A stretch of 64,000 nt of DNA from Roseiarcus sp963824475 (GCA_963824475.1 CAWGPR010000012.1:1426001-1490000); one strand, 5' to 3'; positions 1-7,809 are shown, counted from the stretch's first letter. The notes: a model not told the origin generated them from the letters alone. Translations and numbers: made by a program.

Positions 1-179
1 GACACCAGCGCGCCGGATTCCATCACCGCCTTCGCCCTGAGCCCGATCGGCGTTCCCGCCGCGACCGCCGCGCGCAACATGTCCCCGGTCGACAATTGCG
101 GGATGTTGAGAGTTTTGGCCAGTCTCTGCGCCTGCGTGCCCTTCCCGGCCCCCGGCGGCCCGAGCAGTATCAGCCTCAT
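1..179 (-). CDS. adk: adenylate kinase, N-terminal part (cut by window edge)
   Basis: Adenylate kinase interconverts AMP + ATP and 2 ADP in the cytoplasm. Only the first 59 codons are in the window. Translating the minus strand from the ATG at 179 gives MRLILLGPPGAGKGTQAQRL, the P-loop (GPPGAGKGT) that opens this family, followed by the LSTGDMLR motif of the AMP-binding side. The start overlaps the secY stop by 4 nt (ATGA), so the two are translationally coupled, as in the classical spc operon where adk follows secY. The gene was read directly from the sequence. The remainder lies outside the window. Confidence 0.93.
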   Translation of the reverse strand, partial: MRLILLGPPGAGKGTQAQRLAKTLNIPQLSTGDMLRAAVAAGTPIGLRAKAVMESGALV

Positions 180-1510
180 CGTTTCCGCCCCTTCAACCTG
201 GCCTTTCGAATCAGGCCTTCGTATTGATGCGCCTGCAGATGACCGTGAATCTGGGCGACGGTGTCCATCGTCACATTGACTACGATCAAGAGCGAGGTGC
301 CGCCAAAATAGAACGGCAGCGCCGCATAGGAAATAAGCCATTCGGGCAGGAGGCAGATCACGGCCAGATAGAGCGCGCCGAGCACCGTGATTCGAGTGAG
401 GACGTAGTCGATATATTGCGCCGTGCGCTCGCCCGGCCTGACCCCGGGGATGAAACCGCCGTGCTTCTTCAGATTCTCCGCCGTGTCGGAGGGATTGAAA
501 ACGGTCGCGGTGTAGAAGAAGGCGAAAAAGACGATCAACGCAGCGTAGAGAATAAGATAGAGCGCGCTGCCGCGCCCGAGCAGCGCCGAGATGGTCGACA
601 GCACGCCCGAACTTGACGAACCTTGGGCGAAATTGGCGACGGTCGTGGGCAACAGCAACAGCGAGGAGGCGAAGATCGGCGGAATGACGCCGGAAGTGTT
701 GAGCTTCAGCGGCAGGAACGAACTCTGCCCCTCGTACATCTTGTTGCCGACTTGCCGGCGCGGGTAGGTGATCGGCACCCGCCGCTGCGCCCGCTCCATG
801 AACACGATGAAGGCGACGACCACGAACACCATGACGATGACCGCCAGCACCAGCCCGGTGGAGATCGACCCCTGCCGGCCGAGTTCGAACAATTGCACCA
901 CCGCCTGCGGCAACCGGGCGACAATGCCGGCGAAGATGATGAGCGAGGATCCGTTGCCGACGCCGCGCGACGTGATCTGCTCGCCGAGCCACACCAGAAA
1001 CATCGTGCCGCCGGTCAGGGTCACGATGGTCGAGAGGCGGAACATCAGCCCCGGATCGCTGACGATGCCGGCTCGCCCCTCAAGCCCGATCGAGATGCCG
1101 TAAGCCTGGAAGACCGCAAGCGCGACCGTCAGATAGCGCGTGTATTGGTTGAGAACCTTGCGCCCCTGCTCGCCCTCTTTCTTGATCGCCTCGAGCGACG
1201 GCATCACGGAGCTTAAGAGCTGGATGATGATCGAGGCGGAGATGTAGGGCATGATGTTGAGGGCGAAGATCGCCATGCGCTGCACGGCGCCGCCCGAAAA
1301 CATGTTGAACATGTCGAGCACACCCTGCTTTTGCCCCAGGAACGCGGACTGGAACGCGTTCGAGTCGATTCCGGGAAGCGGGATGTAGGTGCCGAGCCGG
1401 TAGATCACCAACGCGCCAAGCGTGAACCAGATACGCTTCTTGAGTTCGTCGGCCTTGGCGAAGGCTGACCAGTTGATATTGGCTGCAAGTTGTTCGGCGG
1501 CCGACGCCAT
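176..1510 (-). CDS. secY: protein translocase subunit SecY
   Basis: SecY forms the channel of the SecYEG translocon in the inner membrane, exporting and inserting proteins with SecA or the ribosome. The product is 444 aa, the normal length, with ten predicted membrane segments. It has typical family signatures, including the plug region after RLGTYIPLPGID, the GSSLIIFAGI segment and the C-terminal cytoplasmic loop NPSDTAENLKKHGGFIPGVRPG. It is the last large gene of the spc cluster. A 161-nt gap with a small hairpin separates it from rplO upstream, and adk is coupled downstream by a 4-nt overlap. Confidence 0.97.
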   Translation of the reverse strand: MASAAEQLAANINWSAFAKADELKKRIWFTLGALVIYRLGTYIPLPGIDSNAFQSAFLGQKQGVLDMFNMFSGGAVQRMAIFALNIMPYISASIIIQLLSSVMPSLEAIKKEGEQGRKVLNQYTRYLTVALAVFQAYGISIGLEGRAGIVSDPGLMFRLSTIVTLTGGTMFLVWLGEQITSRGVGNGSSLIIFAGIVARLPQAVVQLFELGRQGSISTGLVLAVIVMVFVVVAFIVFMERAQRRVPITYPRRQVGNKMYEGQSSFLPLKLNTSGVIPPIFASSLLLLPTTVANFAQGSSSSGVLSTISALLGRGSALYLILYAALIVFFAFFYTATVFNPSDTAENLKKHGGFIPGVRPGERTAQYIDYVLTRITVLGALYLAVICLLPEWLISYAALPFYFGGTSLLIVVNVTMDTVAQIHGHLQAHQYEGLIRKARLKGRKR

Positions 1511-1568
1511 GGCGGATTCGCTCCGGACGGCGCTTCAGGACCAGCGCCTCATCTTACAACACGCGCTC

Positions 1569-1588
1569 CCGCCAGCCGACGCTGGCGG
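1569..1588 (-). repeat. hairpin between rplO and secY
   Basis: A perfect 7-bp inverted repeat (CCGCCAG / CTGGCGG) with a 6-nt loop sits in the 161-nt space between rplO and secY. There is no T-run on either side, so it is unlikely to be an intrinsic terminator. It could be an mRNA-processing or stabilising stem. The role is inferred only. Confidence 0.4.
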
Positions 1589-1671
1589 AAACGCCCCTAG
1601 CATATGGTCGTCACGCGCGCCAATGCCATCCCCCGAGGGATCGGCGCTCAGGAGGCTGGGGGAGCCGCCTC

Positions 1672-2130
1672 TTAGCGCAGCGTCTTGACGCTGCCGCCGG
1701 CCTTCTCGATCGCCGCGGCGGCGCTCTTGGACGCGGCCTCGACTTCGAAAGTCGCCCTCGCCGTCCATTCGCCAACGCCAAGAACCTTCACGCCGTCGCG
1801 CCGGCGCGTGACGACCCCGGCCTTCATGAGGCTGTCGACCGTGATCGGTTCGGCCGCGTCGAGCTTACCAGCCTCGATCGCCTGCTGAATGCGCCCCAGG
1901 TTGACCTCATTGTAAACGAGCCGCGCGGGCGGGTTGAAGCCGCGCTTGGGCTGGCGGCGATGCAGAGGCATCTGGCCGCCCTCGAAGCCCTTGATGCGGA
2001 CGCCCGAGCGAGCCGTCTGGCCCTTGCCGCCGCGGCCGGCCTGCTTGCCCTTGCCCGAGCCGATGCCGCGCCCGACGCGGATACGCGGCTTGGACGATCC
2101 GGGATTGTCTCTCACTTCGTTGAGTTTCAT
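1672..2130 (-). CDS. rplO: 50S ribosomal protein L15
   Basis: L15 is a late-assembly protein of the large subunit that contacts many segments of 23S rRNA. The 152-aa product has the family's Gly/Lys/Arg-rich N-terminal extension (GRGIGSGKGKQAGRGGKGQ) that threads into rRNA. A globular C-terminal half follows, with the VTVDSLMKAGVV and KVLGVGEW segments. Length is typical. It follows rpmD by 12 nt in the spc cluster and precedes secY. Nothing is unusual apart from the long spacer to secY. Confidence 0.96.
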   Translation of the reverse strand: MKLNEVRDNPGSSKPRIRVGRGIGSGKGKQAGRGGKGQTARSGVRIKGFEGGQMPLHRRQPKRGFNPPARLVYNEVNLGRIQQAIEAGKLDAAEPITVDSLMKAGVVTRRRDGVKVLGVGEWTARATFEVEAASKSAAAAIEKAGGSVKTLR

Positions 2131-2142
2131 AGGGAGCGATCC

Positions 2143-2334
2143 TTACCGGCCGTCGACGACGCGCACCAGATGCGCGACCTTGGCGATCATGCCGCGATTG
2201 GCCGCCGTGTCGGCGACGCGCGACCGTCGCCCTAGCCTGTTGAGGCCGAGGCCCTTGAGCGTCTCGCGCTGCGAACCGGGGCGGCCGATGGCGCTGGCGG
2301 TCTGCTCGAGCGTAATGGTCTTGTCAGAGCTCAT
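2143..2334 (-). CDS. rpmD: 50S ribosomal protein L30 (in the same open frame as S5)
   Basis: L30 is a small protein of the large subunit. The stretch from the ATG at 2334 gives 63 aa with the family core GLGLNRLGRRSRVADTAANRG followed by AHLVRVVDGR, normal in length. A plausible ribosome-binding site (GAGAG) lies just upstream of this ATG, so a separate L30 could be made. The reading frame is, however, open without a stop all the way from rpsE, so L30 can also be read as residues 198-260 of an S5-L30 polypeptide. See the rpsE entry and the finding. I call the separate start likely. Confidence 0.85.
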   Translation of the reverse strand: MSSDKTITLEQTASAIGRPGSQRETLKGLGLNRLGRRSRVADTAANRGMIAKVAHLVRVVDGR

Positions 2335-2925
2335 CGTTGCTCTCATGAGTTCGGCGGCGTCTGCCTCGACGCCCTGGCGGCGGGATTGCAGCGTCGACAC
2401 CTTGAGGTTGCGCCGCTGGGCGACCGAACGCGGACTGTCCTCGCGCGCCAGCGCGTTGAAGGTCGCGCGCACCATGTTGTAGGGATTCGACGAGCCCTGG
2501 CTCTTGGCGACGACGTCATGCACGCCAAGCGACTCGAAGACGGCGCGCATCGGCCCGCCGGCGATGATGCCGGTGCCGGCCGGCGCCGCGCGCAGCACGA
2601 CGCGGCCCGCGCCGTGACGGCCGTTGACGTCGTGATGCAGCGTCCGGCCCTCGCGCAACGGCACGCGCACGACGCTGCGCTTCGCGGCCTCGGTCGCCTT
2701 GCGGATGGCCTCAGGCACCTCGCGCGCCTTGCCATGGCCGAAGCCGACCCGGCCCTTCTGATCGCCGACGACGACAAGCGCGGCGAAGCCGAAGCGCCGG
2801 CCGCCCTTCACCACCTTCGCCACGCGATTGATATGCACGAGGCGATCGACGAATTCGCTGTCGCGCTCCTCGCGGTTGCGATCGCGGCCGCGGCCGCCTT
2901 CTCCTTCACGCGCCATTGGGTTCAT
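2143..2925 (-). CDS. rpsE: 30S ribosomal protein S5, open into L30
   Basis: S5 lies at the mRNA entry side of the small subunit and affects decoding accuracy. Residues about 22-195 carry the double-stranded-RNA-binding fold and C-terminal domain, with motifs VKGGRRFGFAALVVVGD, GHGKAREVPEAIRKA, PAGTGIIAGGPMRAVFE and SSNPYNMVRATFNAL. A charged N-terminus precedes them (MNPMAREGEGGRGRDRNREE). The S5 family should end near RRQGVEADAAEL, about residue 190-194, but no in-frame stop is present and the frame continues through rpmD to a 260-aa product. Out-of-frame TGA triplets lie at the expected position. A one-base indel in the sequence or a real fusion would both explain this. Confidence 0.9.
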   Translation of the reverse strand: MNPMAREGEGGRGRDRNREERDSEFVDRLVHINRVAKVVKGGRRFGFAALVVVGDQKGRVGFGHGKAREVPEAIRKATEAAKRSVVRVPLREGRTLHHDVNGRHGAGRVVLRAAPAGTGIIAGGPMRAVFESLGVHDVVAKSQGSSNPYNMVRATFNALAREDSPRSVAQRRNLKVSTLQSRRQGVEADAAELMRATMSSDKTITLEQTASAIGRPGSQRETLKGLGLNRLGRRSRVADTAANRGMIAKVAHLVRVVDGR

Positions 2926-2982
2926 CCATCAGTCAAATCGCGGCGCGCTTAGGACGACGCCATCCGGTTCCATTGCTTCCCG

Positions 2983-3345
2983 TCAAAAGTCCAAGCCGCC
3001 CTCGCGGGCGCCCTCCGCCAGCGCCTTGACGCGCCCGTGGTACATGTAGCCGCCGCGGTCGAACACCACCTTGTCGACTCCGGCCTTCTTCGCCCGTTCC
3101 GCGAGTTCCTTGCCGACGCGCTTCGCGGCCTCGACGTTGGCGCCGGACTTCATCAATTCGCGCAACGTTTTTTCGAGCGACGAGGCGGCGGCAATCGTAT
3201 GGCCGCGCTCGTCATCGATGACCTGGGCGTAGATCTGCTTGGAGGAGCGGAAGACGCTGAGCCTCGGGCGGCCCCCCGAGTGGGCGAGGACCGCACGCCG
3301 GACCCGAGCCTTGCGTCGATCCGCAGACGTGTTCGAGTGAGCCAT
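2983..3345 (-). CDS. rplR: 50S ribosomal protein L18
   Basis: L18 binds 5S rRNA together with L5 and L25 and anchors the central protuberance of the 50S subunit. The 120-aa product matches family length. It begins with a basic rRNA-binding tail (SADRRKARVRRA) and has RPRLSVFRSSKQIYAQVIDD and the C-terminal VVFDRGGYMYHGRVKALAEGARE motif. It lies in the usual spc order between rplF and rpsE, with an 11-nt spacer to rplF and 57 nt to rpsE. Confidence 0.97.
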   Translation of the reverse strand: MAHSNTSADRRKARVRRAVLAHSGGRPRLSVFRSSKQIYAQVIDDERGHTIAAASSLEKTLRELMKSGANVEAAKRVGKELAERAKKAGVDKVVFDRGGYMYHGRVKALAEGAREGGLDF

Positions 3346-3356
3346 GCCGTCGCCTC

Positions 3357-3890
3357 TTATTTCTTCTTGCCTTGCTTGCGGAAGACGAATTCGCCCGCAT
3401 ACTTCACCCCTTTGCCCTTATAGGGTTCGGGGCCCCGGAACGCCCGGATTTCCGCCGCGATCTGGCCGATCTGGCGTTTGTCGATGCCGGCGACGGTGAT
3501 TTCCGTCGGTTTTGGCGTGGTGATCGTCACCCCAGCGGGAATGGGATACACGATGTCGTGGCTGTAACCGAGCGAGAGCTGCAGATTCTTGCCTGCGACC
3601 GCCGCCTTGTAGCCGACGCCGTTGATCTCGAGCTTCTTCTCGAATCCCTTGGTGACGCCGCCGACCAGGTTCTGCACCTGGGCGCGCGCCGTGCCCCACA
3701 TGGCGCGGGCGCGCTTGTCCTCGCCATGCGGCGTAACATGCACGGCGCCGCCTTCGATCGAAATCGCAACCTCCTCGGGCGCGGTGAATGTCAATTCGCC
3801 CTTGGCGCCTTTGACAGCGATCGTCTGGCCGTCGAGCTTGGCGGTCACGCCGGACGGGATCACGATGGGCTTCTTGCCGATACGGGACAT
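3357..3890 (-). CDS. rplF: 50S ribosomal protein L6
   Basis: L6 sits near the factor-binding centre of the 50S subunit and contacts the sarcin-ricin loop region. The 177-aa product has the expected two similar alpha/beta domains. It opens with MSRIGKKPIVIPSGV and ends with the highly conserved EIRAFRGPEPYKGKGVKYAG and a Lys-rich tail. Length is standard. It is part of the continuous minus-strand spc cluster between rpsH and rplR. Confidence 0.97.
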   Translation of the reverse strand: MSRIGKKPIVIPSGVTAKLDGQTIAVKGAKGELTFTAPEEVAISIEGGAVHVTPHGEDKRARAMWGTARAQVQNLVGGVTKGFEKKLEINGVGYKAAVAGKNLQLSLGYSHDIVYPIPAGVTITTPKPTEITVAGIDKRQIGQIAAEIRAFRGPEPYKGKGVKYAGEFVFRKQGKKK

Positions 3891-3923
3891 TGGCTCTAAT
3901 CCGTTTGCTCAAACTCCGCGCCG

Positions 3924-4322
3924 TCAGAAGACGGTGCACAAGACCTCGCCGCCGACATTGTTCTCGCGAGCGGAATGGTCGGCCATCACGCCCTTCGGCG
4001 TCGACACGATCAACACGCCAAGCCCATTGGCGACGCGCGGCATCGCGTCGACCGTCACATAGACCCGGCGGCCGGGCTTGGACACGCGCTCAATCTTGCG
4101 GATGACCGGCTGGTCGTCGAAATATTTCAGCTCGATTTCGAACTCGGAGCGGCCATTGCCGTAATCCGTGGTCGAATAGCCGCGGATATAGCCTTCCGCC
4201 TCCAGGACGTCGAGCACCTTCTTGCGCAACGAGGAACCGGGCGTGGACACCTTGCCCCGCTTGCGCATCTGCGCGTTGCGGATGCGGGTGAGCATGTCGC
4301 CGAGGGGATCGTTCACAGCCAT
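3924..4322 (-). CDS. rpsH: 30S ribosomal protein S8
   Basis: S8 binds helix 21 of 16S rRNA early in small-subunit assembly; in enterobacteria it also represses its own spc operon. The 132-aa product starts with NDPLGDMLTRIRNAQMRKRG, has the R-R-V-Y-V segment, and ends in the conserved GVLIVSTPKGVMADHSAREN block followed by a hydrophobic GGEVLCTVF end. Length is normal. Spacing is 13 nt to rpsN. Whether autoregulation by S8 exists here cannot be seen from the sequence. Confidence 0.97.
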   Translation of the reverse strand: MAVNDPLGDMLTRIRNAQMRKRGKVSTPGSSLRKKVLDVLEAEGYIRGYSTTDYGNGRSEFEIELKYFDDQPVIRKIERVSKPGRRVYVTVDAMPRVANGLGVLIVSTPKGVMADHSARENNVGGEVLCTVF

Positions 4323-4335
4323 GATCCTTGCCTCC

Positions 4336-4641
4336 TCACCAGCTCGACTTGACCAGGCCCGGGATCAGGCCCTGATTGCCCAGTTCGCGGAGCGCGATGC
4401 GCGACATCTTCATCTTGCGATAGTAGCCGCGCGGCCTTCCGGTGACCTCACAACGATTGCGCACCCGAATGATCGCGCCGTTGCGCGGTAGCGCGGCAAG
4501 CCGGATGCGCGCCTCGAAGCGCTCTTCCATCGGACGCGCCTGGTCGTTGGCGACGTCGAGCAGACGCTTGCGGCGGGCGGCGAATTTCTTCGCCAGACGC
4601 TGCTTGCGCAAGTTATTTTCGATCGCACTCTTCTTTGCCAT
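4336..4641 (-). CDS. rpsN: 30S ribosomal protein S14 (zinc-independent form)
   Basis: S14 is a late-assembly protein of the small-subunit head. At 101 aa this is the long form. It lacks the two C-x-x-C pairs of the short zinc-binding paralogue and retains only a single Cys in RNRCEVTGRPRGYYRK. The C-terminal MKMSRIALRELGNQGLIPGLVKSSW block is family-typical. It lies between rplE and rpsH, as expected for the spc cluster. Confidence 0.97.
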   Translation of the reverse strand: MAKKSAIENNLRKQRLAKKFAARRKRLLDVANDQARPMEERFEARIRLAALPRNGAIIRVRNRCEVTGRPRGYYRKMKMSRIALRELGNQGLIPGLVKSSW

Positions 4642-4681
4642 TCATGGGCTCCATTTTCCGCGTCTGAGCGCTAACCAAGGC

Positions 4682-5425
4682 TCACTGCCGGAAGGGGAAA
4701 TTGAACGCGCGCAACAAGGCCTGCGCTTCCGCGTCGGTCTTCGCCGTCGTGCAGACCACAATGTCGAGACCCAGCTGGGCCTCGGCCTTGTCGTAGTCGA
4801 TCTCGGGAAAAATGATGTGCTCCTTGACCCCGAGCGCATAGTTGCCGCGCCCGTCGAACGACTTCGGGTCGAGGCCGCGGAAATCGCGCACGCGCGGCAG
4901 CGCGACCGTCACCAGACGATCGAGAAACTCGTACATCCGGGTCCGGCGCAACGTCACCTTGGCGCCGATTGGCATGTTCTCGCGCACCTTGAAGGTCGAG
5001 ATCGCCTTGCGGGCCCTGGTGACGACCGGCTTCTGCCCGGCGATCAGCGCAAGATCCGCGGCGGCGGAGGTGACTTTCTTGGTGTCGTTGACCGCTTCGC
5101 CAACCCCCATGTTGAGCACGATCTTGTCGAGCCTCGGCACTTCGAGCGCATTCTTGTACCCAAACTCCTTGGTGAGCTTGGGGACGATCTCGTCCCGGTA
5201 GAGCTTCTTCAGCCGCGCGACATAGTCCTTCGGCGCAGCCTTCACCGCGCCGGCCGAGGCGATCTCCGCCCCCCCTTCCTTACGCGCCGGCTTGCCCTTG
5301 GCGTCCTTCGCGCTCGCAGCCGCGGCCGCGTCCGGCTTGCCGCCTTTAGCGGCCGGCTTGTCGGTCTTGCCGGCCTTTGCGCCCTTGTCGGCCTTGGCGC
5401 CCTTGTCGCCTTTCGTCTCAGCCAT
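4682..5425 (-). CDS. rplE: 50S ribosomal protein L5 with a long Lys/Ala-rich N-terminal extension
   Basis: L5 binds 5S rRNA and contacts P-site tRNA. The conserved domain starts near residue 66 (PKDYVARLKKLYRDEIVPKL) and runs to the C-terminus with typical blocks such as GQKPVVTRARKAISTFKVRE and GLDPKSFDGRGNYALG. L5 is usually about 180-185 aa; this product is 247 aa because about 62 extra residues precede the domain. They are almost only Lys, Ala, Gly, Asp and Pro and are probably disordered. The start ATG overlaps the rplX stop by 8 nt, which supports this upstream start and makes the extension part of the gene. An internal start closer to residue 66 is not evident. Confidence 0.94.
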   Translation of the reverse strand: MAETKGDKGAKADKGAKAGKTDKPAAKGGKPDAAAAASAKDAKGKPARKEGGAEIASAGAVKAAPKDYVARLKKLYRDEIVPKLTKEFGYKNALEVPRLDKIVLNMGVGEAVNDTKKVTSAAADLALIAGQKPVVTRARKAISTFKVRENMPIGAKVTLRRTRMYEFLDRLVTVALPRVRDFRGLDPKSFDGRGNYALGVKEHIIFPEIDYDKAEAQLGLDIVVCTTAKTDAEAQALLRAFNFPFRQ

Positions 5426-5735
5426 CGATCAGGTCTCCGGAACGCTTGGCGACGCGCACCTTCCGTCCGTCGTCGAGAATCTTGAAGCCGACGCGGGTCG
5501 GCTTGCCCGTCTTGGGATCGAGGATCGCCAGATTGGACAGATGGATCGTCGATTCCTTGGTGATGATCCCGCCCTCGGTCTGCGGCGTCTGGCGCGTATG
5601 GCGACGCACAAGATTGACGCCGGCCACAATCGCGCGGCCTTCGGTCGGCATCACCTGGCGAACCTCGCCCCGCTTGCCCTTGTCGCGCCCGGCGGTGACG
5701 ATCACGCGGTCGCCCTTCTTGATCTTGGCGGCCAT
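5418..5735 (-). CDS. rplX: 50S ribosomal protein L24
   Basis: L24 is an assembly initiator that binds the 5' part of 23S rRNA. The product is 105 aa from the ATG at 5735. It opens with MAAKIKKGDRVIVTAGRDKG, the KOW motif region, and continues with KTGKPTRVGFK. A longer open frame extends upstream to 6236 but has no L24 similarity there. The start at 5735 is chosen because it overlaps the rplN stop by one base (TAATG) and matches family length. Its stop overlaps the rplE start by 8 nt. Confidence 0.96.
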   Translation of the reverse strand: MAAKIKKGDRVIVTAGRDKGKRGEVRQVMPTEGRAIVAGVNLVRRHTRQTPQTEGGIITKESTIHLSNLAILDPKTGKPTRVGFKILDDGRKVRVAKRSGDLIDG

Positions 5736-6103
5736 TACAACACCTCCGGCGCGAGCGAGATGATCTTCACGTGGTTCTTCGCCCTGAGTTCGCGCGGCAC
5801 CGGCCCGAAGATGCGGGTGCCGACCGGCTCGGACTGATTGTTGATCAAGACCGCGGCGTTGGAATCGAACCGGATCACCGAGCCGTCGGAGCGTCGAATG
5901 TCCTTGGCGGTGCGCACGACCACCGCCTTCATCACGTCGCCCTTCTTGACGCGGCCGCGCGGGATCGCCTCCTTGACCGAAACGACGATGATGTCGCCGA
6001 TCGAGGCGTAGCGGCGCTTCGATCCGCCCAGCACCTTGATGCACATCACGCGCCGCGCGCCGGAATTGTCGGCGACGTCGAGATTGGTCTGCATCTGAAT
6101 CAT
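5735..6103 (-). CDS. rplN: 50S ribosomal protein L14
   Basis: L14 lies at the subunit interface and takes part in intersubunit bridges. The 122-aa product is of canonical length, starting MIQMQTNLDVADNSGARRVM and containing the signature GDIIVVSVKEAIPRGRVKKG and AVLINNQSEPVGTRIFGPV motifs. Its stop overlaps the rplX start by one base. Placement between rpsQ and rplX is the standard spc order. Confidence 0.98.
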   Translation of the reverse strand: MIQMQTNLDVADNSGARRVMCIKVLGGSKRRYASIGDIIVVSVKEAIPRGRVKKGDVMKAVVVRTAKDIRRSDGSVIRFDSNAAVLINNQSEPVGTRIFGPVPRELRAKNHVKIISLAPEVL

Positions 6104-6123
6104 GGCCTAGCCGCCTCTTTGAA

Positions 6124-6369
6124 TCACGCCTTCGGCGCCGTCTCGCCGACGACGATCCAGCGTTTGAGCTTCGAGATCGGCCGCGTCTCCTCGATCGAGA
6201 CGGTGTCGCCGACCTTCTGGGTCTTGTTTTCGACATGCGCGTGGTAGTTCTTCGACCGGCGCACGGTCTTCTTCAGCAGCGGGTGGGTGAACCGACGCTC
6301 GACCTTCACCACAAGCGTCTTCTCCTGCTTGTCGCTGACGACGACGCCCTGCAAAATTCTCTTTGGCAT
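6124..6369 (-). CDS. rpsQ: 30S ribosomal protein S17
   Basis: S17 is a primary 16S rRNA-binding protein with an OB fold. The 81-aa product begins MPKRILQGVVVSDKQEKTLV, the typical opening, and has VERRFTHPLLKKTVRRSKNY and VGDTVSIEETRPISKLKRW. Length matches the family. It is 7 nt downstream of rpmC, closing the S10 cluster before rplN. Confidence 0.97.
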   Translation of the reverse strand: MPKRILQGVVVSDKQEKTLVVKVERRFTHPLLKKTVRRSKNYHAHVENKTQKVGDTVSIEETRPISKLKRWIVVGETAPKA

Positions 6370-6376
6370 TGTGTCC

Positions 6377-6601
6377 TCAGTCCTTGGCTTTGGCCTTGGC
6401 GGCGGCGCGCTTCTGCGCGGCGACGGTCATGACGCGGGCGATGTCGCGCCGCACGACCCGCACGCGCGCGGTGTCCTGCAGCTGTCCGCTCGCCTTCTGG
6501 AATCGCAGGTTGAACCGCTCCCTCTTGAGCTTGAGCGCCTCGTCGTTGAGCTGATCCTCGGTCATGACGCGAAGGTCGGAAAGACGGCTGGTCGTTTTCA
6601 T
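6377..6601 (-). CDS. rpmC: 50S ribosomal protein L29
   Basis: L29 is a small helical protein at the polypeptide exit tunnel, close to the binding site of trigger factor and SRP. The 74-aa product shows the two-helix pattern with the hallmark LKRERFNLRFQKASGQLQD and RVVRRDIARVMTV stretches, ending in a basic Lys/Ala-rich tail. It sits between rplP and rpsQ with a 15-nt spacer to rplP. Confidence 0.97.
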   Translation of the reverse strand: MKTTSRLSDLRVMTEDQLNDEALKLKRERFNLRFQKASGQLQDTARVRVVRRDIARVMTVAAQKRAAAKAKAKD

Positions 6602-6616
6602 GGGCTAGACGTCCCC

Positions 6617-7030
6617 CTATTCCGCAATGCGCTGGACGAAGCGCGTCTTGATCGGCAGCTTGGCCGCGGCGAGGCTGAACGCTTCGCGCGCCAGGGTCTC
6701 CGGCACGCCGTCGATTTCGAACATGATGCGGCCGGGGGCGACGCGCACAATCCACCATTCGGGCGCGCCCTTGCCCTTGCCCATCCGCACTTCGATCGGC
6801 TTCTTCGACACCGGCACATCGGGAAAAACGCGGATCCAGACCCGGCCGGCGCGTTTCATATGCCGGGTCAGCGCCCGGCGCGCAGCCTCGATCTGACGCG
6901 CGGTCACCCGCTCGGGCTCCATCGCTTTCAGCCCGAACTCGCCGAAATTGAGCGCGAATCCGCCCTTCGCATTGCCGTGAATGCGGCCTTTGAAGGCTTT
7001 GCGGAACTTGGATCTCTTGGGCTGCATCAT
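6617..7030 (-). CDS. rplP: 50S ribosomal protein L16
   Basis: L16 contacts the A-site tRNA elbow and the peptidyl transferase centre region. The 137-aa product starts MMQPKRSKFRKAFKGRIHG and has the canonical GRVWIRVFPDVPVSKKP, VRMGKGKGAPEWWIVRV and PGRIMFEIDGVPE motifs. Length is normal. It follows rpsC by 24 nt in the S10 cluster. Confidence 0.98.
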   Translation of the reverse strand: MMQPKRSKFRKAFKGRIHGNAKGGFALNFGEFGLKAMEPERVTARQIEAARRALTRHMKRAGRVWIRVFPDVPVSKKPIEVRMGKGKGAPEWWIVRVAPGRIMFEIDGVPETLAREAFSLAAAKLPIKTRFVQRIAE

Positions 7031-7054
7031 GATCGTGAACTTCCAATGCGCTCG

Positions 7055-7795
7055 TCAGACCGGTTCGCGAGCGTGCTCGCGGTCGCGCTCGCGCGGCTCG
7101 CGGCGCGGACGATGGGTCGAGGAATGGTCGGCCTCGGCCAGGCGCTTGTCCTGGGCCATGGGATCGTGCTCGAGGATCTCGCCCTTGAAGATCCAGACCT
7201 TGATGCCGCACGTGCCGTAGGCGGTATGCGCGGTGGCGACGCCATAATCGATGTCGGCGCGCAGGGTGTGCAGCGGCACGCGGCCCTCGCGGTACCATTC
7301 GAGACGCGCGATTTCGGCGCCCCCCAGCCGGCCCGAGCAATTGATGCGGATGCCCTCGGCGCCGAGACGCATCGCCGACTGCACCGCGCGCTTCATCGCC
7401 CGCCGGAACGCCACTCGGCGCTCGAGCTGCTGAGCGATGGATTCGGCGACCAGCGTCGCATCGATTTCCGGCTTGCGGACTTCGACGATGTTGATCGCCA
7501 CTTCCGAGTTCGTCAGCTTGGCGGCCTGCTTGCGCAGCTTTTCAATGTCAGCGCCCTTCTTGCCGATGACCACGCCAGGACGCGCGGAGTGGATGTTGAT
7601 GCGCGCCTTCTTGTGCGGACGCTCGATGACGATTTTCGAGATCGCCGCCTGTTTGAGGCCCTTCGTCAGCGCCTCGCGGATCTTCATGTCCTCATGCAAA
7701 AGCTTGCCGTATTCGCCCTTGCTGGAGTACCAGCGCGAATCCCAGGTGCGGTTGACGCCGAGGCGCAGCCCGATCGGATTGATTTTCTGTCCCAT
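7055..7795 (-). CDS. rpsC: 30S ribosomal protein S3
   Basis: S3 lines the mRNA entry channel of the 30S subunit and has helicase-linked functions. The 246-aa product starts MGQKINPIGLRLGVNRTWDS. An N-terminal KH domain follows, with the loop RPGVVIGKKGADIEKL near residues 73-88. The C-terminal domain has AMRLGAEGIRINCSGRLGG and KVWIFKGEI. The last 40 residues are highly charged (Arg/Glu/Asp/His-rich), a tail often seen in alphaproteobacterial S3. Confidence 0.97.
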   Translation of the reverse strand: MGQKINPIGLRLGVNRTWDSRWYSSKGEYGKLLHEDMKIREALTKGLKQAAISKIVIERPHKKARINIHSARPGVVIGKKGADIEKLRKQAAKLTNSEVAINIVEVRKPEIDATLVAESIAQQLERRVAFRRAMKRAVQSAMRLGAEGIRINCSGRLGGAEIARLEWYREGRVPLHTLRADIDYGVATAHTAYGTCGIKVWIFKGEILEHDPMAQDKRLAEADHSSTHRPRREPRERDREHAREPV

Positions 7796-7809
7796 CTCGA
7801 GTGTCTCTC

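Noticed and set aside
1511..1671. Small gene in the rplO-secY spacer
   Set aside because: Only shadow frames are open, and no RBS plus conserved peptide is seen; the spacer holds a hairpin only.
5736..6236. Longer N-terminus for L24
   Set aside because: It overlaps rplN completely and contains only shadow sequence; the TAATG overlap fixes the start at 5735.
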